Shown: positions 18,427 to 27,619, numbered from the stretch's first letter. The stretch: DNA of 64,000 nucleotides from Marinobacter alexandrii (GCF_005871205.1 NZ_SWKM01000013.1:496001-560000); one strand, 5' to 3'. Numbers and translations are program-made. Notes: generated by a model not told the origin, from the letters alone.

Positions 18427-19067
18427 TGCCACGAACGTACCGTTTATGGCTGTTACTGCCATTGATCGCCCTGCTTGGCGCCTGCACCACCATTGACCTG
18501 ACCCCCCTGCCCGAGGGGATGACCGATCAGCCACCTGCTGGCTGGGCCAAGCGCAGTCAGCAACTGACCCGCTTCGACCACTGGCAGCTAATGGGCAAAC
18601 TGGCAGTACGGCAACCTTCAGACAGCGGTACCGCGCTGATCAATCATTGGATCCAGCAGGGCGAAGCATACGACCTGGCCCTGTCGTCGTCATTCCTGGG
18701 TATGGGCAGCACCACGTTAAAGGGTGTGCCGGGGTTTATTGAACTGACGTTGCCCGGTGGCGACACCTACCGATCCGGCGAACCCGAAGCCCTGGTGGCC
18801 GCCGCCACCGGCTGGCAACTGCCCCTCAACCACCTGGTGTGGTGGATTCGGGGTCTGCCCGCCCCGGGCGACGATTTCCGTCTACTGTTTGATGACGCCA
18901 GCCAGTTGGCGATCATTCGCCAGGCCGGCTGGGAAATCCGCTACGACCGCTGGCAGCAATTCCTGCCAGACCACCCCACCCTGCCGGCGAAAATCACCGC
19001 CCTGAAAGACGACAAGCGGGTGCGATTAGTGGTCAGTGACTGGAACACCCTGGACACCAAGCCGTGA
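18426..19067 (+). CDS. lolB: Outer-membrane lipoprotein receptor LolB
   Basis: LolB accepts lipoproteins from LolA and inserts them into the outer membrane. The 213-residue protein is itself a lipoprotein: signal [20 protein letters not shown], cysteine at residue 20, followed by TT. The body shows family features such as [24 protein letters not shown], the GMGSTTLKG loop and the late [17 protein letters not shown]. Its ATG overlaps the TPR gene stop, and its end overlaps the ispE GTG start (GTGA), giving a tight TPR-lolB-ispE operon. Order and length match gammaproteobacterial LolB, so the call is secure. Confidence 0.94.
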   Translation: MPRTYRLWLLLPLIALLGACTTIDLTPLPEGMTDQPPAGWAKRSQQLTRFDHWQLMGKLAVRQPSDSGTALINHWIQQGEAYDLALSSSFLGMGSTTLKGVPGFIELTLPGGDTYRSGEPEALVAAATGWQLPLNHLVWWIRGLPAPGDDFRLLFDDASQLAIIRQAGWEIRYDRWQQFLPDHPTLPAKITALKDDKRVRLVVSDWNTLDTKP

Positions 19068-19927
19068 CTAGCAGCATCACCCTGCCGGCGCCGGCGAAAC
19101 TGAATCTGTTTCTGCATATTGTCGGGCGCCGGCCAGACGGCTACCACGAACTGCAAACCCTGTTTCAGTTCCTTGACCACGGCGACGACATCACCCTCAC
19201 ACTGACCCCCGAGCGCCCGGGCATTCGTCTTACCCAGGCCCTCGCCGACGTTCCCGACCAGGACAATCTGGTGCTGCGTGCGGCCGAGGCCCTGGCGAAA
19301 CGGGCGGTCGCGCCCTTGCCCGGTGTCGACATCAGCATCATCAAACGCCTGCCCATGGGCGGTGGCCTGGGCGGCGGCAGCTCTGACGCCGCCACCACGC
19401 TGCTGGGCCTGAACCATCTCTGGCAGCTCGACCTCAGCATTGACGAGCTGGCACAACTGGGCCTGACACTTGGAGCTGACGTTCCGGTCTTTGTTCGTGG
19501 CCATGCCGCCTTTGGTGAGGGCGTGGGCGAAAAACTGACGCCGGCAACCCCGCCGGAAGACTGGTTCGTGGTTCTGAAACCCGGCTGCAACATCAACACC
19601 GGTAAGATTTTTTCCGATGAAGGGTTGACAAGGGACACCCCTAGAATCAAAATAGCGCCCGCTTTTGAGGGAGACGCCTCGAGGTACCGAAACGACTGTG
19701 AAGATGCGGTTCGAAGACTGTATCCTGAGGTCAACCAAAGCCTGGATTGGCTTGCACAATTCGGACCTGCAAGATTAACCGGAACCGGGGCTTGCATATT
19801 TGGACGTTTCCCTACAGAATCCGCAGCCCGGATTATCTGGGAAAGCAAACCCTCCGGCATCACGGGGTTCGTAGCTAAAGGGGTGAACTATTCGCCTCTA
19901 CACAAAAAGCTGACAGAGCTGAAATGA
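19064..19927 (+). CDS. ispE: 4-diphosphocytidyl-2-C-methyl-D-erythritol kinase
   Basis: IspE phosphorylates CDP-methylerythritol in the MEP isoprenoid pathway. The 287-residue protein is a GHMP kinase: [25 protein letters not shown] sits at the N-terminus, and the ATP-binding glycine loop [14 protein letters not shown] at about 97-110. A later motif is [12 protein letters not shown]. Translation starts at GTG 19064, overlapping the lolB stop. The last 100 codons or so use AGA, AGG, ATA, CGA and GGA codons that are scarce in the first part of the gene. That segment also holds the likely promoter of the downstream tRNA-Gln and prs genes. Confidence 0.95.
   Translation: MTSSITLPAPAKLNLFLHIVGRRPDGYHELQTLFQFLDHGDDITLTLTPERPGIRLTQALADVPDQDNLVLRAAEALAKRAVAPLPGVDISIIKRLPMGGGLGGGSSDAATTLLGLNHLWQLDLSIDELAQLGLTLGADVPVFVRGHAAFGEGVGEKLTPATPPEDWFVVLKPGCNINTGKIFSDEGLTRDTPRIKIAPAFEGDASRYRNDCEDAVRRLYPEVNQSLDWLAQFGPARLTGTGACIFGRFPTESAARIIWESKPSGITGFVAKGVNYSPLHKKLTELK
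19625..19653 (+). promoter_or_regulatory. Sigma-70 promoter inside ispE for tRNA-Gln/prs
   Basis: TTGACA at 19625-19630 and CAAAAT at 19648-19653 are separated by 17 bp and followed by a GC-rich discriminator (AGCGCCC). The layout copies that of the tRNA-Met and tRNA-Leu promoters in this window. It lies about 290 bases before the tRNA, inside the ispE coding sequence. Confidence 0.6.
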
Positions 19928-19946
19928 TGCCAAAAAAGCACGATAC

Positions 19947-20021
19947 TGGGGTGTCGCCAAGTGGTAAGGCAACGGGTTTTGATCCCGTCATGCGCAGGTT
20001 CGAATCCTGCCACCCCAGCCA
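19947..20021 (+). tRNA. tRNA-Gln (TTG anticodon)
   Basis: The 75-base cloverleaf begins TGGGGTG and ends CACCCCA-G-CCA, with CCA encoded. The anticodon loop TTTTGAT gives anticodon TTG, reading CAA and CAG. The T-arm GCAGGTTCGAATCCTGC is perfect. The U1-A72 end pair is typical of tRNA-Gln. It lies between ispE and prs, as in related gammaproteobacteria. Confidence 0.97.
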
Positions 20022-20073
20022 CCTTTCTCCCGCTTCTTCTGAATCAAACGCCGATACTGAGAAGGATGCCGTC

Positions 20074-21024
20074 GTGTCCAAACTGATGATTTTTGCTGGC
20101 AACGCCAATCCTGAGCTTGCCAAAGACATCGCACAGAAACTCCACATTCCCATGGGCCAGGCTACTGTCGGTCGGTTCAGCGACGGTGAAACCACCGTTG
20201 AAATCAATGAGAATGTACGCGGCCATGATGTGTTCATCATCCAGCCGACCTGCTACCCCACCAACGATAACCTGATGGAACTGATTGTGATGGCCGACGC
20301 CCTTCGCCGGGCCTCCGCAACACGTGTCACTGCCGTTATCCCTTACTACGGGTATGCACGCCAGGATCGTCGGGTACGCTCTACCCGAGTTGCCATCAGC
20401 GCCAAGGTAGTAGCAGACATGATCTCCAGCATCGGCGTGGACCGTGTTCTGACCGTTGACCTGCACGCTGATCAGATTCAGGGCTTCTTCGACATTCCGG
20501 TGGACAACATCTACGCCACGCCGGTCATGCTCGAAGACATCGAGAAGCAGCGCTTTGAAAACTTCATCGTGGTTTCTCCCGACGTCGGCGGCGTTGTTCG
20601 CGCCCGTGCCGTCGCCAAGAAACTGGACGATGCCGACCTGGCCATCATCGACAAGCGTCGCCCGAAGGCGAACGTGTCCCAGGTCATGCACATCATCGGT
20701 GACGTTCGCGACAAGACCTGCATCCTGGTGGACGACATCATCGATACCGCCGGCACCCTGTGCAAAGCGGCCAACGCTCTGAAAGAGCATGGCGCAGCCC
20801 GGGTTGTGGCCTACATCACCCACCCGGTTCTGTCTGGCCCCGCGATTGATAACATCAACGCGTCGGATCTGGACGAACTGGTTGTCTGCGATACCATCCC
20901 GCTGGGTGACAAAGCCAAAAATTGTGATAGAATCCGCGTCCTCGGAATGGCCGGGCTGATGGCGGAGTCGATTCGCCGCGTCAGCAACGAAGAATCGATC
21001 AGTGCCATGTTCGAGAATGCCTAA
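20074..21024 (+). CDS. prs: Ribose-phosphate pyrophosphokinase (PRPP synthetase)
   Basis: Prs makes PRPP from ribose-5-phosphate and ATP for nucleotide, His and Trp synthesis. I start it at GTG 20074, giving 316 residues beginning (M)[15 protein letters not shown], the normal family N-terminus, with GAAGGA eight bases upstream. The longer open frame to 19924 translates the tRNA-Gln and is an artefact. Diagnostic parts are the catalytic flexible loop [12 protein letters not shown], the metal-binding [12 protein letters not shown] and the PRPP loop [16 protein letters not shown]. It shares a transcript with the upstream tRNA and is followed by a strong terminator. Confidence 0.96.
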   Translation: MSKLMIFAGNANPELAKDIAQKLHIPMGQATVGRFSDGETTVEINENVRGHDVFIIQPTCYPTNDNLMELIVMADALRRASATRVTAVIPYYGYARQDRRVRSTRVAISAKVVADMISSIGVDRVLTVDLHADQIQGFFDIPVDNIYATPVMLEDIEKQRFENFIVVSPDVGGVVRARAVAKKLDDADLAIIDKRRPKANVSQVMHIIGDVRDKTCILVDDIIDTAGTLCKAANALKEHGAARVVAYITHPVLSGPAIDNINASDLDELVVCDTIPLGDKAKNCDRIRVLGMAGLMAESIRRVSNEESISAMFENA

Positions 21025-21067
21025 GCGGGTTTAGCGCGCTAGCCCTCTGGCAAAACAAGCAGTTACC

Positions 21068-21101
21068 GAGTCGGGAGCCTAATCAGGCTCCCGACTCTTT
21101 T
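21068..21101 (+). terminator. Rho-independent terminator after prs
   Basis: Perfect 13-bp arms, 21068-21080 and 21085-21097, with a 4-base loop and an immediate TTTT. This is the clearest intrinsic terminator of the window and separates prs from rplY. Confidence 0.92.
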
Positions 21102-21106
21102 AGTCA

Positions 21107-21126
21107 GCCGGAAAAATCCGGCTTTT
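21107..21126 (+). terminator. Second small hairpin with T-run before rplY
   Basis: GCCGGA at 21107-21112 pairs with TCCGGC at 21117-21122 across AAAA, followed by TTTT. It sits six bases after the prs terminator. It could be a back-up terminator or a leader element of rplY. Confidence 0.55.
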
Positions 21127-21190
21127 CAGAAACATCACCTGATCCAACGCCTGGTCGCGGGCAGTTCAGGTGACGATTGAGGTTATTACC

Positions 21191-21835
21191 ATGTCTCAGG
21201 ATTTTGTTATTGAAGCATTTCCTCGTGACGATCAGGGGAGAGGTGCGAGCCGCCGCCTGCGTCGTGAGGAACGGAAAATTCCAGCCATCATTTACGGTGG
21301 CAACAAGGAAGCAACCGCGATTTCCATCTGGCACAACGAGCTGAAGAAAGCTCTGGAAAACGAAGCGTTCTTCTCCCACGTTCTGACCGTTGAACTGGAC
21401 GGCAAGAAAGAAAGCGTGATCCTGAAGGATCTGCAGCGTCATCCATACAAGCCCATCCTGACGCACGCTGACTTCCTGCGCGTAGACAAGGACCACGAAA
21501 TCCACGTGAACGTACCGCTGCACTTCGTTAACGAAGAATCTGCACCGGCTATCAAGCTTCACGGCGGTGTGGCTAACCACCAGATCAACGAAGTTGAAGT
21601 GATCTGTCTGCCGCAGAACCTGCCTGAGTTCATCGAAGTGGACATGGCTGCGGTTGAAATGGACCAGGTTGTTCACCTGAGCGATCTGAAACTGCCGGAA
21701 GGCGTTCGTGTTGCTGCCCTGCTCCAGGGTGAAGATCACGACCTGCCGGTTGTCGCCATTCACAAGCCGCGCGGCGCGAAAGTCGACGAAGCGGAAGAAG
21801 GTGAAGAAGGCGAAGAAGGCGAAGAGAAGGAGTAA
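21191..21835 (+). CDS. rplY: 50S ribosomal protein L25 (long CTC form)
   Basis: L25 binds 5S rRNA in the large ribosomal subunit. I start at the ATG at 21191 (MSQDFVIEAFPRDDQGRG), the standard family N-terminus, giving 214 residues; an earlier start at 21170 adds seven residues. This is the long, CTC-like form with the L25 core (KIPAIIYGG, VILKDLQRHPYKPILTHADFLRVD), a C-terminal beta domain, and a very acidic tail of GEE repeats. It is transcribed with pth and ychF, the usual gammaproteobacterial order. E. coli has only the short form of about 94 residues. Confidence 0.95.
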   Translation: MSQDFVIEAFPRDDQGRGASRRLRREERKIPAIIYGGNKEATAISIWHNELKKALENEAFFSHVLTVELDGKKESVILKDLQRHPYKPILTHADFLRVDKDHEIHVNVPLHFVNEESAPAIKLHGGVANHQINEVEVICLPQNLPEFIEVDMAAVEMDQVVHLSDLKLPEGVRVAALLQGEDHDLPVVAIHKPRGAKVDEAEEGEEGEEGEEKE

Positions 21836-21856
21836 TCACTCCGGGGGCAACGGCGA

Positions 21857-22447
21857 ATGGCACAGGATATTGTCATGGTGGTCGGACTGGGTAACCCCGG
21901 TCCTGATTACGAGAATACCCGCCACAACGCCGGCGCCCTGTTCGTCGAAGCGCTGGCCCGCCATGCGGGCCAGACGCTCCGCCCCGAAAAGAAGTACCAC
22001 GGACTCTATGCCCGCATTCAGTGGCAGGGACTCGACCTGCACTTGCTGAACCCCTCCACGTTTATGAACCGCAGCGGCCTGTCCATCAAGGCTCTGGCGG
22101 ACTTTTTCAAGATTTCCCCCGAACAGATACTGGTTGCGCACGACGAACTCGACCTGCCCCCTGGCACTGCCAAACTGAAAAAAGGCGGTGGTCATGGTGG
22201 TCACAACGGTCTGCGGGATGCCATCGCGCACCTTGGCAGCAAGGAATTCCAGCGCCTACGATTGGGCATTGGTCATCCAGGCGATAGCCGCAAGGTGACC
22301 GGCTTCGTACTCGGCCGACTTGGCAAGAAAGAAACCGAGGAGCTGACCGCGGTCTTTGACGAGGTCATGCGGGTTCTGCCAGAGGCCGCCAGCGGTAAAC
22401 TGGCCGCCGCCATGAACCGTCTGCACAGCTTCAAGCCTGCGCCCTGA
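21857..22447 (+). CDS. pth: Peptidyl-tRNA hydrolase
   Basis: Pth frees tRNA from peptidyl-tRNA that drops off ribosomes. The 196-residue sequence has the N-terminal signature [19 protein letters not shown] with the catalytic histidine at residue 23. The tRNA-binding and active-site segments [11 protein letters not shown] and [30 protein letters not shown] follow. Length and motifs match bacterial Pth closely. It starts 21 bases after rplY and precedes ychF by about 80 bases, in the conserved rplY-pth-ychF order. Confidence 0.96.
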   Translation: MAQDIVMVVGLGNPGPDYENTRHNAGALFVEALARHAGQTLRPEKKYHGLYARIQWQGLDLHLLNPSTFMNRSGLSIKALADFFKISPEQILVAHDELDLPPGTAKLKKGGGHGGHNGLRDAIAHLGSKEFQRLRLGIGHPGDSRKVTGFVLGRLGKKETEELTAVFDEVMRVLPEAASGKLAAAMNRLHSFKPAP

Positions 22448-22529
22448 GAGGGCATTTCCCCTTACTCGCACGTTCCGGCTGACACCGGTATAATCCGCCC
22501 ACATTTTTTAGTACCAGCAGAGGCATTCC

Positions 22530-23621
22530 ATGGGATTTAACTGCGGCATCGTCGGCCTTCCCAACGTCGGCAAATCCACCCTGTTCAACGCACTGACCAA
22601 ATCTGGCATTGGCGCAGAGAACTTCCCGTTCTGCACCATCGAGCCCAATGCTGGTGTGGTAGCGATGCCGGATCCGCGCCTGAACAAGCTGTCCGAGATG
22701 GTCAAGCCAGAGCGCACGGTTCCGACCACCATGGAATTTGTCGACATCGCCGGCCTGGTTGCCGGGGCATCCAAGGGCGAAGGCCTGGGTAACCAGTTCC
22801 TGGCCAACATCCGCCAGACCGACGCCATTGCTCACGTGGTGCGCTGCTTCGAAGACGGCAACGTGATCCACGTGGCCAACAAGGTTGATCCGGCATCCGA
22901 CATCGACGTGATCAACACCGAGCTGGCCCTGGCCGACCTGGACACCGTAGAGAAGGCCATCAAGCGCGTTCAACGCGTTGCCAAGAGCGGTGACAAGGAA
23001 GCCAAGGCCCAACTGGAGATGTTCGAAAAGCTGCTGCCCGTGCTGAACGAAGGCAAGCCGGTGCGCAGCATGAATCTGGATAAAGACCAGATGGCCCTGA
23101 TCCGTGAGCTGTGCCTGCTCACGGTGAAGCCTACCATGTACATCGCCAACGTGAATGAAGACGGCTTCGAGAACAACCCGCACCTGGATACCGTGCGCGA
23201 GATTGCCGCTTCCGAGAACGCCGTTGTCGTCCCCATCTGCAACAAGCTGGAAGCCGAGATTTCTGAACTGGAAGACGAAGAAAAAGCCATGTTCCTGGAC
23301 GAAATGGGCATGGAAGAGCCGGGACTGGACCGCGTTATTCGTGCTGGTTACGACCTGCTGGGCCTGCAGACCTACTTCACTGCCGGCGTGAAGGAAGTCC
23401 GCGCCTGGACCGTCCGTATCGGTGCCACTGCGCCCCAGGCCGCGGCCGTGATCCATACCGATTTCGAGCGTGGCTTCATCCGTGCCGAGATTGTGGGCTA
23501 CAACGATTTCGTCCAGTTCAACGGCGAAGCCGGTGCCAAAGATGCCGGTAAATGGCGCCTGGAGGGCAAGGATTACATCGTTCAGGACGGCGACGTTATC
23601 CACTTCCGCTTCAACGTGTAA
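22530..23621 (+). CDS. ychF: Redox-responsive ribosome-binding ATPase YchF
   Basis: YchF is an Obg-like P-loop NTPase that prefers ATP over GTP, binds ribosomes and helps tune translation and oxidative-stress responses. The 363 residues begin with P-loop [15 protein letters not shown] (8-22). The DxxG switch region is [19 protein letters not shown]. The usual NKxD specificity motif is replaced by NVNE, as in ATP-preferring YchF proteins. A helical insert and the C-terminal TGS-like domain end in the family [15 protein letters not shown]. It is the last gene before the tRNA-Met promoter. Confidence 0.97.
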   Translation: MGFNCGIVGLPNVGKSTLFNALTKSGIGAENFPFCTIEPNAGVVAMPDPRLNKLSEMVKPERTVPTTMEFVDIAGLVAGASKGEGLGNQFLANIRQTDAIAHVVRCFEDGNVIHVANKVDPASDIDVINTELALADLDTVEKAIKRVQRVAKSGDKEAKAQLEMFEKLLPVLNEGKPVRSMNLDKDQMALIRELCLLTVKPTMYIANVNEDGFENNPHLDTVREIAASENAVVVPICNKLEAEISELEDEEKAMFLDEMGMEEPGLDRVIRAGYDLLGLQTYFTAGVKEVRAWTVRIGATAPQAAAVIHTDFERGFIRAEIVGYNDFVQFNGEAGAKDAGKWRLEGKDYIVQDGDVIHFRFNV

Positions 23622-23649
23622 CTTTTCAGGAAAAAGTCGGCCCCAAGCC

Positions 23650-23678
23650 TTGACAGGATGGGCCCAAATACTGAAAAT
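23650..23678 (+). promoter_or_regulatory. Sigma-70 promoter of tRNA-Met
   Basis: TTGACA at 23650-23655 is a perfect -35. GAAAAT at 23673-23678 is the -10 at 17-bp spacing. The following discriminator ACGCGCC is GC-rich, as in stringently controlled tRNA promoters, and is identical to that of tRNA-Leu in this window. Confidence 0.78.
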
Positions 23679-23713
23679 ACGCGCCTCGTTTAGGGCAACG
23701 CCCGGAACGAAAT

Positions 23714-23790
23714 GGCAAGGTAGCTCAGTTGGTTAGAGCACAGCACTCATAATGCTGGGGTCGGCGGTTCGACTCCGCCCCTTGCTACCA
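23714..23790 (+). tRNA. tRNA-Met (CAT anticodon, elongator type)
   Basis: This is a 77-base tRNA with encoded CCA. The anticodon stem-loop CAGCA-CTCATAA-TGCTG gives anticodon CAT. It resembles elongator tRNA-Met (GTAGCTCAGTTGGTTAGAGCA D-arm) rather than the initiator, because position 1 is paired, though by a G1-U72 wobble. A tRNA-Ile2 with modified C34 would look similar in the anticodon, but the rest fits Met better. Confidence 0.92.
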
Positions 23791-23801
23791 GACTTCGAAA
23801 A

Positions 23802-23832
23802 GGGTCACGATTTTGGTCGTGGCCCTTTTTTT
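23802..23832 (+). terminator. Terminator after tRNA-Met
   Basis: GGGTCACGA (23802-23810) pairs with TCGTGGCCC (23817-23825) with one G-U pair, followed by seven T. The stem lies 12 bases after the tRNA CCA end. Confidence 0.88.
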
Positions 23833-23871
23833 CGTCTGGTGATTTGTCTCCCGCAGAGACCCTAAGCAGGC

Positions 23872-25092
23872 TCACGGCATCTGGTGTTCAGGTGCGGTAG
23901 ATAACGGGGCCGGCTTTCCAATAAGGTAGCCCTGTATTTTATCCACATTGAGCTCCCTCAGCATATTGAACTCTTCCTGAGTCTCCACTCCTTCAGCAAC
24001 CACTTTCGCCCGGGCACGACGGGCGTAGGAGACAAGTGCGGCGGCAAGCGCCTGCTTCTTTTCGTCAATGTGAATATCACGAATCAACGTAAGATCCAGC
24101 TTGATGACGTCAACATCAAGTTCAAGGACGTGCTGAAACGTAGCGTAGCCTGCCCCCGCATCATCGATAGCGAGGCGGACTCCCATCTGTCTCAGATTAT
24201 GGGCTGCCTCTCGAAGCTCAGAGTAGTTCACTATTCTGGAGTGCTCCGTTATTTCCAGGATGATGCGATGAGCGTCAAACCGATTAATCAGCCTCTCTGC
24301 TTCGCCGGACAGAATCAGCTCAGGGGAGGCGTTTACGCTCAGAAAGCACTGCTCAGGAAGCTTAAAAAGTTGGTCCAACGCCAATTTGATCGCCATCGAC
24401 TCAAGGATTTCACGCTGCCCTACTTCAGCGGCTTCGCCAAACCAGACGTCTGGGGTGCGGTATGGCTCCGTTTTGAATCTGGCCAGAGCTTCATACCCGG
24501 CAATGGAAGCACTTGCCACAGACCAGATTGGCTGAAAATACATTTCGAACTGCTGCTTGGAGAGTAGATCACTCAGGCGTTGTCTAATTTCTTTGGTACG
24601 CAATTGGGCGTTTCGATAAGCTTCAATCCGGTCCGCTATAACACTTGCCACAAAACGAAGAATGGCAGGATCGCGCTGTTCCAGAGATCGATCGCTGGAG
24701 CGTTTCATACAGCACAAAGTGCCGTATAACTCGCCGCCTGAAAGATAGAGTGGAACACCAATATAGGAGCCGATAGAGAGTTCGTCAGTGATCGGCATTT
24801 TCCGTGTAATGGGATTGCGCGACGTATCTGAAATGATCGCTGGCAACTCACCTTCTGCGATTTTTTTGCAATAGGTGTCTTCATCTGCATGACAGAAAGA
24901 ACCGGTCTGGGGGAGCTCAACGCCTTCTTTGCCATCAACGAAAACGGTGGTTCGAGACCCGTTTTCGAACTTACCGATGAACGCAATGTCCATGTCGAAG
25001 CTTTGGCGAAGCAACGACAGAAGACGGGACACCGAAACACTGACATCTATATCGAAAAACTCACTGGCAGGAACCATTTCCTGAGTGCCCAT
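23872..25092 (-). CDS. GAF-EAL protein, putative cyclic-di-GMP phosphodiesterase
   Basis: This 406-residue cytoplasmic protein joins an N-terminal GAF sensor (about 20-155) to an EAL domain (about 175-395). The GAF part has the IGSYIGVPLYLSGGELYGTLC stretch typical of small-molecule or redox-sensing GAF domains. The EAL catalytic set looks intact: E201-A-L, Asn254, Glu280/283, Asp310-Asp311, Lys331, and Glu367 in AEGVET. This suggests active hydrolysis of c-di-GMP, although loop 6 reads DDAGAG instead of the common DDFGTG. There is no GGDEF domain. It stands alone between tRNA-Met and a poorly conserved region, so its input signal is unknown. Confidence 0.9.
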   Translation of the reverse strand: MGTQEMVPASEFFDIDVSVSVSRLLSLLRQSFDMDIAFIGKFENGSRTTVFVDGKEGVELPQTGSFCHADEDTYCKKIAEGELPAIISDTSRNPITRKMPITDELSIGSYIGVPLYLSGGELYGTLCCMKRSSDRSLEQRDPAILRFVASVIADRIEAYRNAQLRTKEIRQRLSDLLSKQQFEMYFQPIWSVASASIAGYEALARFKTEPYRTPDVWFGEAAEVGQREILESMAIKLALDQLFKLPEQCFLSVNASPELILSGEAERLINRFDAHRIILEITEHSRIVNYSELREAAHNLRQMGVRLAIDDAGAGYATFQHVLELDVDVIKLDLTLIRDIHIDEKKQALAAALVSYARRARAKVVAEGVETQEEFNMLRELNVDKIQGYLIGKPAPLSTAPEHQMP

Positions 25093-25633
25093 TGCAAAAA
25101 CCCCATTTTATGCCTGTGTGACGACTACTATTTCTCTTACGATGCAATTTCCAAAATGTCCTGATACCGAGCTTAGATTAATCGCAAGAACATGCGACGA
25201 ATCGCCCGGCGAAGGGTTTCCGTTAGCTGGCTGTCTCCGTGGGGACGCTCGAACACGCAGCGATAATACTCGGCAAAACGGCCAACCAATTGGCCATTGG
25301 ACACCGCGATCTCACGCTCAATGCCTTCAGAGACACCGGTTCCTCATCCGTGCCCGGTGTTGCTATCCGTGGTTTACGAAATTTCTCCAGACTCACCGTA
25401 TATCCGACTATAGTGCAGGAATCCACTAATTCCACTAGCGTCGCAAACAGCGAATATCTCACCCTGATATTATCGCTCGGACGGGATCACATTTATTCAC
25501 AGCTGAAGCACACGAATCTGATATTCGCTTCCCAGGCCGCTGGCAAATTACACAACCTTTGACAATCGAAACCAGGCTATTGCGCTAGTATCGCACTTTG
25601 ACTCCCTGAACTTTTTCCTGGTTAGTTCACATC
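25093..25633. other. 540-base intergenic stretch without a confident intact gene
   Basis: This is the longest gene-poor stretch of the window and is visibly richer in A and T than its neighbours. It holds only overlapping weak frames and a possible decayed gene at 25173-25462. A TTGACA at 25559-25564 may be the -35 for the small membrane protein that follows, but the best -10 candidate (TAGTAT, 25586-25591) is 21 bp away. Confidence 0.6.
25173..25462 (-). pseudogene. Possible frameshifted gene remnant
   Basis: On the minus strand a frame opens at GTG 25462 and reads plausibly to about 25345 (SLEKFRKPRIATPGTDEEPVS). A second frame, open from 25343 to a TAA at 25173-25175, continues with well-used codons (EREIAVSNGQLVGRFAEYY, then RCVFERPHGD). 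The two would join if a TCTCT run near 25330 had lost two bases. I do not recognise the product. It may be a small gene broken by slippage, or a chance open frame. Confidence 0.3.
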
Positions 25634-25831
25634 ATGCAATCGCGGCAAGCTGAGTCCCTTTTCCTGATCGTTCTGGTGGTGACGGTAAGCCTGCTTTCGG
25701 CCGGAAGCAGTCTGAAAACGGTCGCCGTCTCCCTGGCCTTGTTCGCAACCTGTCTGGCGGTGTTTTTCTACCCCTCAATTCTCGACTACCTGAAGCGTCG
25801 CCGCCGTGGCGATAGAGATGGTGGAGACTAA
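25634..25831 (+). CDS. Small hypothetical membrane protein
   Basis: This 65-residue open frame has a strongly hydrophobic core with two probable helices, about 8-27 and 29-48, and then a very basic tail (LKRRRRGDRDGGD). That layout (N-in, C-in hairpin, positive-inside tail) is what a small inner-membrane protein should look like. No family is recognised and no clear ribosome-binding site precedes the ATG. It is divergent to nothing nearby and is followed by the convergent small multidrug transporter gene. I rate it as a probable but unproven gene. Confidence 0.5.
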   Translation: MQSRQAESLFLIVLVVTVSLLSAGSSLKTVAVSLALFATCLAVFFYPSILDYLKRRRRGDRDGGD

Positions 25832-25915
25832 CTCCAAGTACACCAAGCCCCGATGGGCTCAGAATGCCAGATAACGATAACCCAGCGGCCGCGGGCAGAG
25901 TACCCGGAAAGCGGA

Positions 25916-26248
25916 TCAGTGGCCGCCTGCCCGGGACAGAACATTCAGCACGAACACTCCGGACACAATCAGCGCCATTCCAACCACTCCCCAGACATCC
26001 AGCTTCTGGTCGAACAATAGCCACCCCGCAGCCGCCACCAGCACAATGCCCAGGCCGGCCCAGATCGCGTAGGCGGTTCCCACCGGTATGCTTCGCAACG
26101 CCAGTGACAGGAGATAAAAGGCCACGCCATAGCCCACGACCACGATTACCGATGGCGCCAGCCGGGCAAAGCCATCACTCGCCTTGAGCGACGAAGTGGC
26201 CACCACTTCTGCGACAATCGCCAACGCCAGAAACACCCAATTTGTCAT
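25916..26248 (-). CDS. Small multidrug resistance (SMR) transporter, EmrE/QacE type
   Basis: This 110-residue inner-membrane protein has four helices and acts as a dimeric proton-coupled exporter of cationic compounds in related systems. The essential Glu14 is present in [15 protein letters not shown], and the family motif AYAIWAGLG follows in helix 3. Alignment with EmrE is good over the full length. Guanidinium exporters (Gdx/SugE) share this fold; the [10 protein letters not shown] segment leans to the EmrE/Qac branch but substrate remains inferred. It is a single gene convergent with the small membrane protein upstream of it on the map. Confidence 0.9.
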   Translation of the reverse strand: MTNWVFLALAIVAEVVATSSLKASDGFARLAPSVIVVVGYGVAFYLLSLALRSIPVGTAYAIWAGLGIVLVAAAGWLLFDQKLDVWGVVGMALIVSGVFVLNVLSRAGGH

Positions 26249-26404
26249 TCGTCGTCACCTCCGGAGGAATGGCGCGTCATTGTGCTGATTGGCTATCGGG
26301 ATGTGAACCCCGACATTTCACTACCCGGCCCGATCCGCCAGCAGTCACCCTTCTCGCCGCCGTCAGAATGACATAAGCTCCGGTTTTACCCGAAGGAGTC
26401 CGTC

Positions 26405-27619
26405 ATGCCCCAACCCAATGTTGTCGCCGGTTTGTCGCTGGATCGCCTCGAGCGTATTGCTAGTCACCTTGATGACAACTACATCAAGACTGGCAAATTG
26501 CCCGGGGCCGTTACCCTGGTGGCACGCCACGGGCAGGTGGTCTGGACCCACGCCCAGGGCTTGATGGACGTGGAGCGCAACAAGCCAGCCCGGAACGACA
26601 CTATCTTCCGCATCTACTCCATGACCAAGCCGGTGACCTCCATCGCCATGATGCAGCTCTATGAGCAGGGGCGTTTCCTGCTGGACGATCCGGTGCACAA
26701 ATACATCCCGACGTGGCGGAATCTGTCCGTCTACAAAGCTGGAAGCTGGCCCGACTTCGAGACCCAACCGGCGACCCGCGCCATGACCGTGCGGGACCTG
26801 CTCACCCATATGTCTGGCCTGACCTACGGGTTCCTGGAGCGCACCGAGGTTGATGCCGCCTACCGCCAGCTGAAACTGGATGGCAGTGGCACCCTGACCC
26901 TGGACAAGCTGGTCGACCGACTGGCCGACCTGCCATTGGAGTATTCACCCGGCACCGCCTGGAATTACTCGGTGTCGACCGATGTGCTCGGCTACCTGGT
27001 ACAGAAGCTGTCCGATAAACCGCTCGACAACTACTTTCAGGAACACATCTTTGGCCCCCTGGGCATGACCGACACTGGTTTCCAGGTGCCTAAGGCTCAG
27101 TTGGATCGCTTTGCCGCCTGTTACCTGCACCAACCCGGCGACACCATGAAGCTTCAAGACGACCCGCAGCGCTCGCGCTACCTGAAAACACCCGGGTTCC
27201 TGTCCGGTGGTGGCGGGCTGGTGTCCACGATCACCGATTACCACCGGTTTGCCCAGGCCCTGTGCCAGGGGGGCGAGTATCAGGGCGAGCGCATCATCGG
27301 CCGGAAAACCCTGGAATTCATGCGCAGCAATCATTTGCCCGGCAATCAGGATCTGCCGGCGCTGTCGATTGGCGCTTTCAGCGAAACACCTTACGAGGGC
27401 AACGGCTTTGGCCTGGGTTTTTCAGTGAAAACCGACGTCGCCAAGTCCCACACCATTGGCTCCGTGGGAGAATACGGTTGGGGCGGCCTGGCCAGCACCA
27501 ATTTCTTCGTCGATCCGGTGGAGGATCTGGTCGTGGTATTCATGACCCAGCTCATGCCCTCCTCTACCTACCCGATTCGCCAGGAACTGCGAGCAATGGT
27601 GCACGGCGCTCTCGTTTGA
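26405..27619 (+). CDS. Serine hydrolase, class C beta-lactamase-like / family VIII esterase
   Basis: The 404-residue protein has the penicillin-binding fold. The nucleophile motif SxxK is Ser72-Met-Thr-Lys75 in [11 protein letters not shown], and the second motif Tyr188-Ser-Val is in [14 protein letters not shown]. The third motif is WGG ([13 protein letters not shown]) rather than the KTG of true beta-lactamases, which points to a family VIII carboxylesterase or a related hydrolase. There is no obvious signal peptide, so it is probably cytoplasmic. The substrate cannot be told from sequence. It stands just before metY, with about 100 bases between. Confidence 0.88.
   Translation: MPQPNVVAGLSLDRLERIASHLDDNYIKTGKLPGAVTLVARHGQVVWTHAQGLMDVERNKPARNDTIFRIYSMTKPVTSIAMMQLYEQGRFLLDDPVHKYIPTWRNLSVYKAGSWPDFETQPATRAMTVRDLLTHMSGLTYGFLERTEVDAAYRQLKLDGSGTLTLDKLVDRLADLPLEYSPGTAWNYSVSTDVLGYLVQKLSDKPLDNYFQEHIFGPLGMTDTGFQVPKAQLDRFAACYLHQPGDTMKLQDDPQRSRYLKTPGFLSGGGGLVSTITDYHRFAQALCQGGEYQGERIIGRKTLEFMRSNHLPGNQDLPALSIGAFSETPYEGNGFGLGFSVKTDVAKSHTIGSVGEYGWGGLASTNFFVDPVEDLVVVFMTQLMPSSTYPIRQELRAMVHGALV

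Noticed and set aside
17575..18534. 319-residue frame opposite the TPR lipoprotein
   Set aside because: Shadow of a repeat protein; no independent signal.
19924..20073. N-terminal extension of prs beginning [18 protein letters not shown]
   Set aside because: It runs through tRNA-Gln; the GTG at 20074 gives the normal prs N-terminus with a ribosome site.
22431..23603. 390-residue frame opposite ychF
   Set aside because: Shadow of the confidently identified ychF; no motif or ribosome site.
25085..25562. Two plus-strand frames (114 and 107 residues) in the gene-poor stretch
   Set aside because: No recognisable motif or ribosome site, and they overlap each other; a minus-strand fragment reads better.
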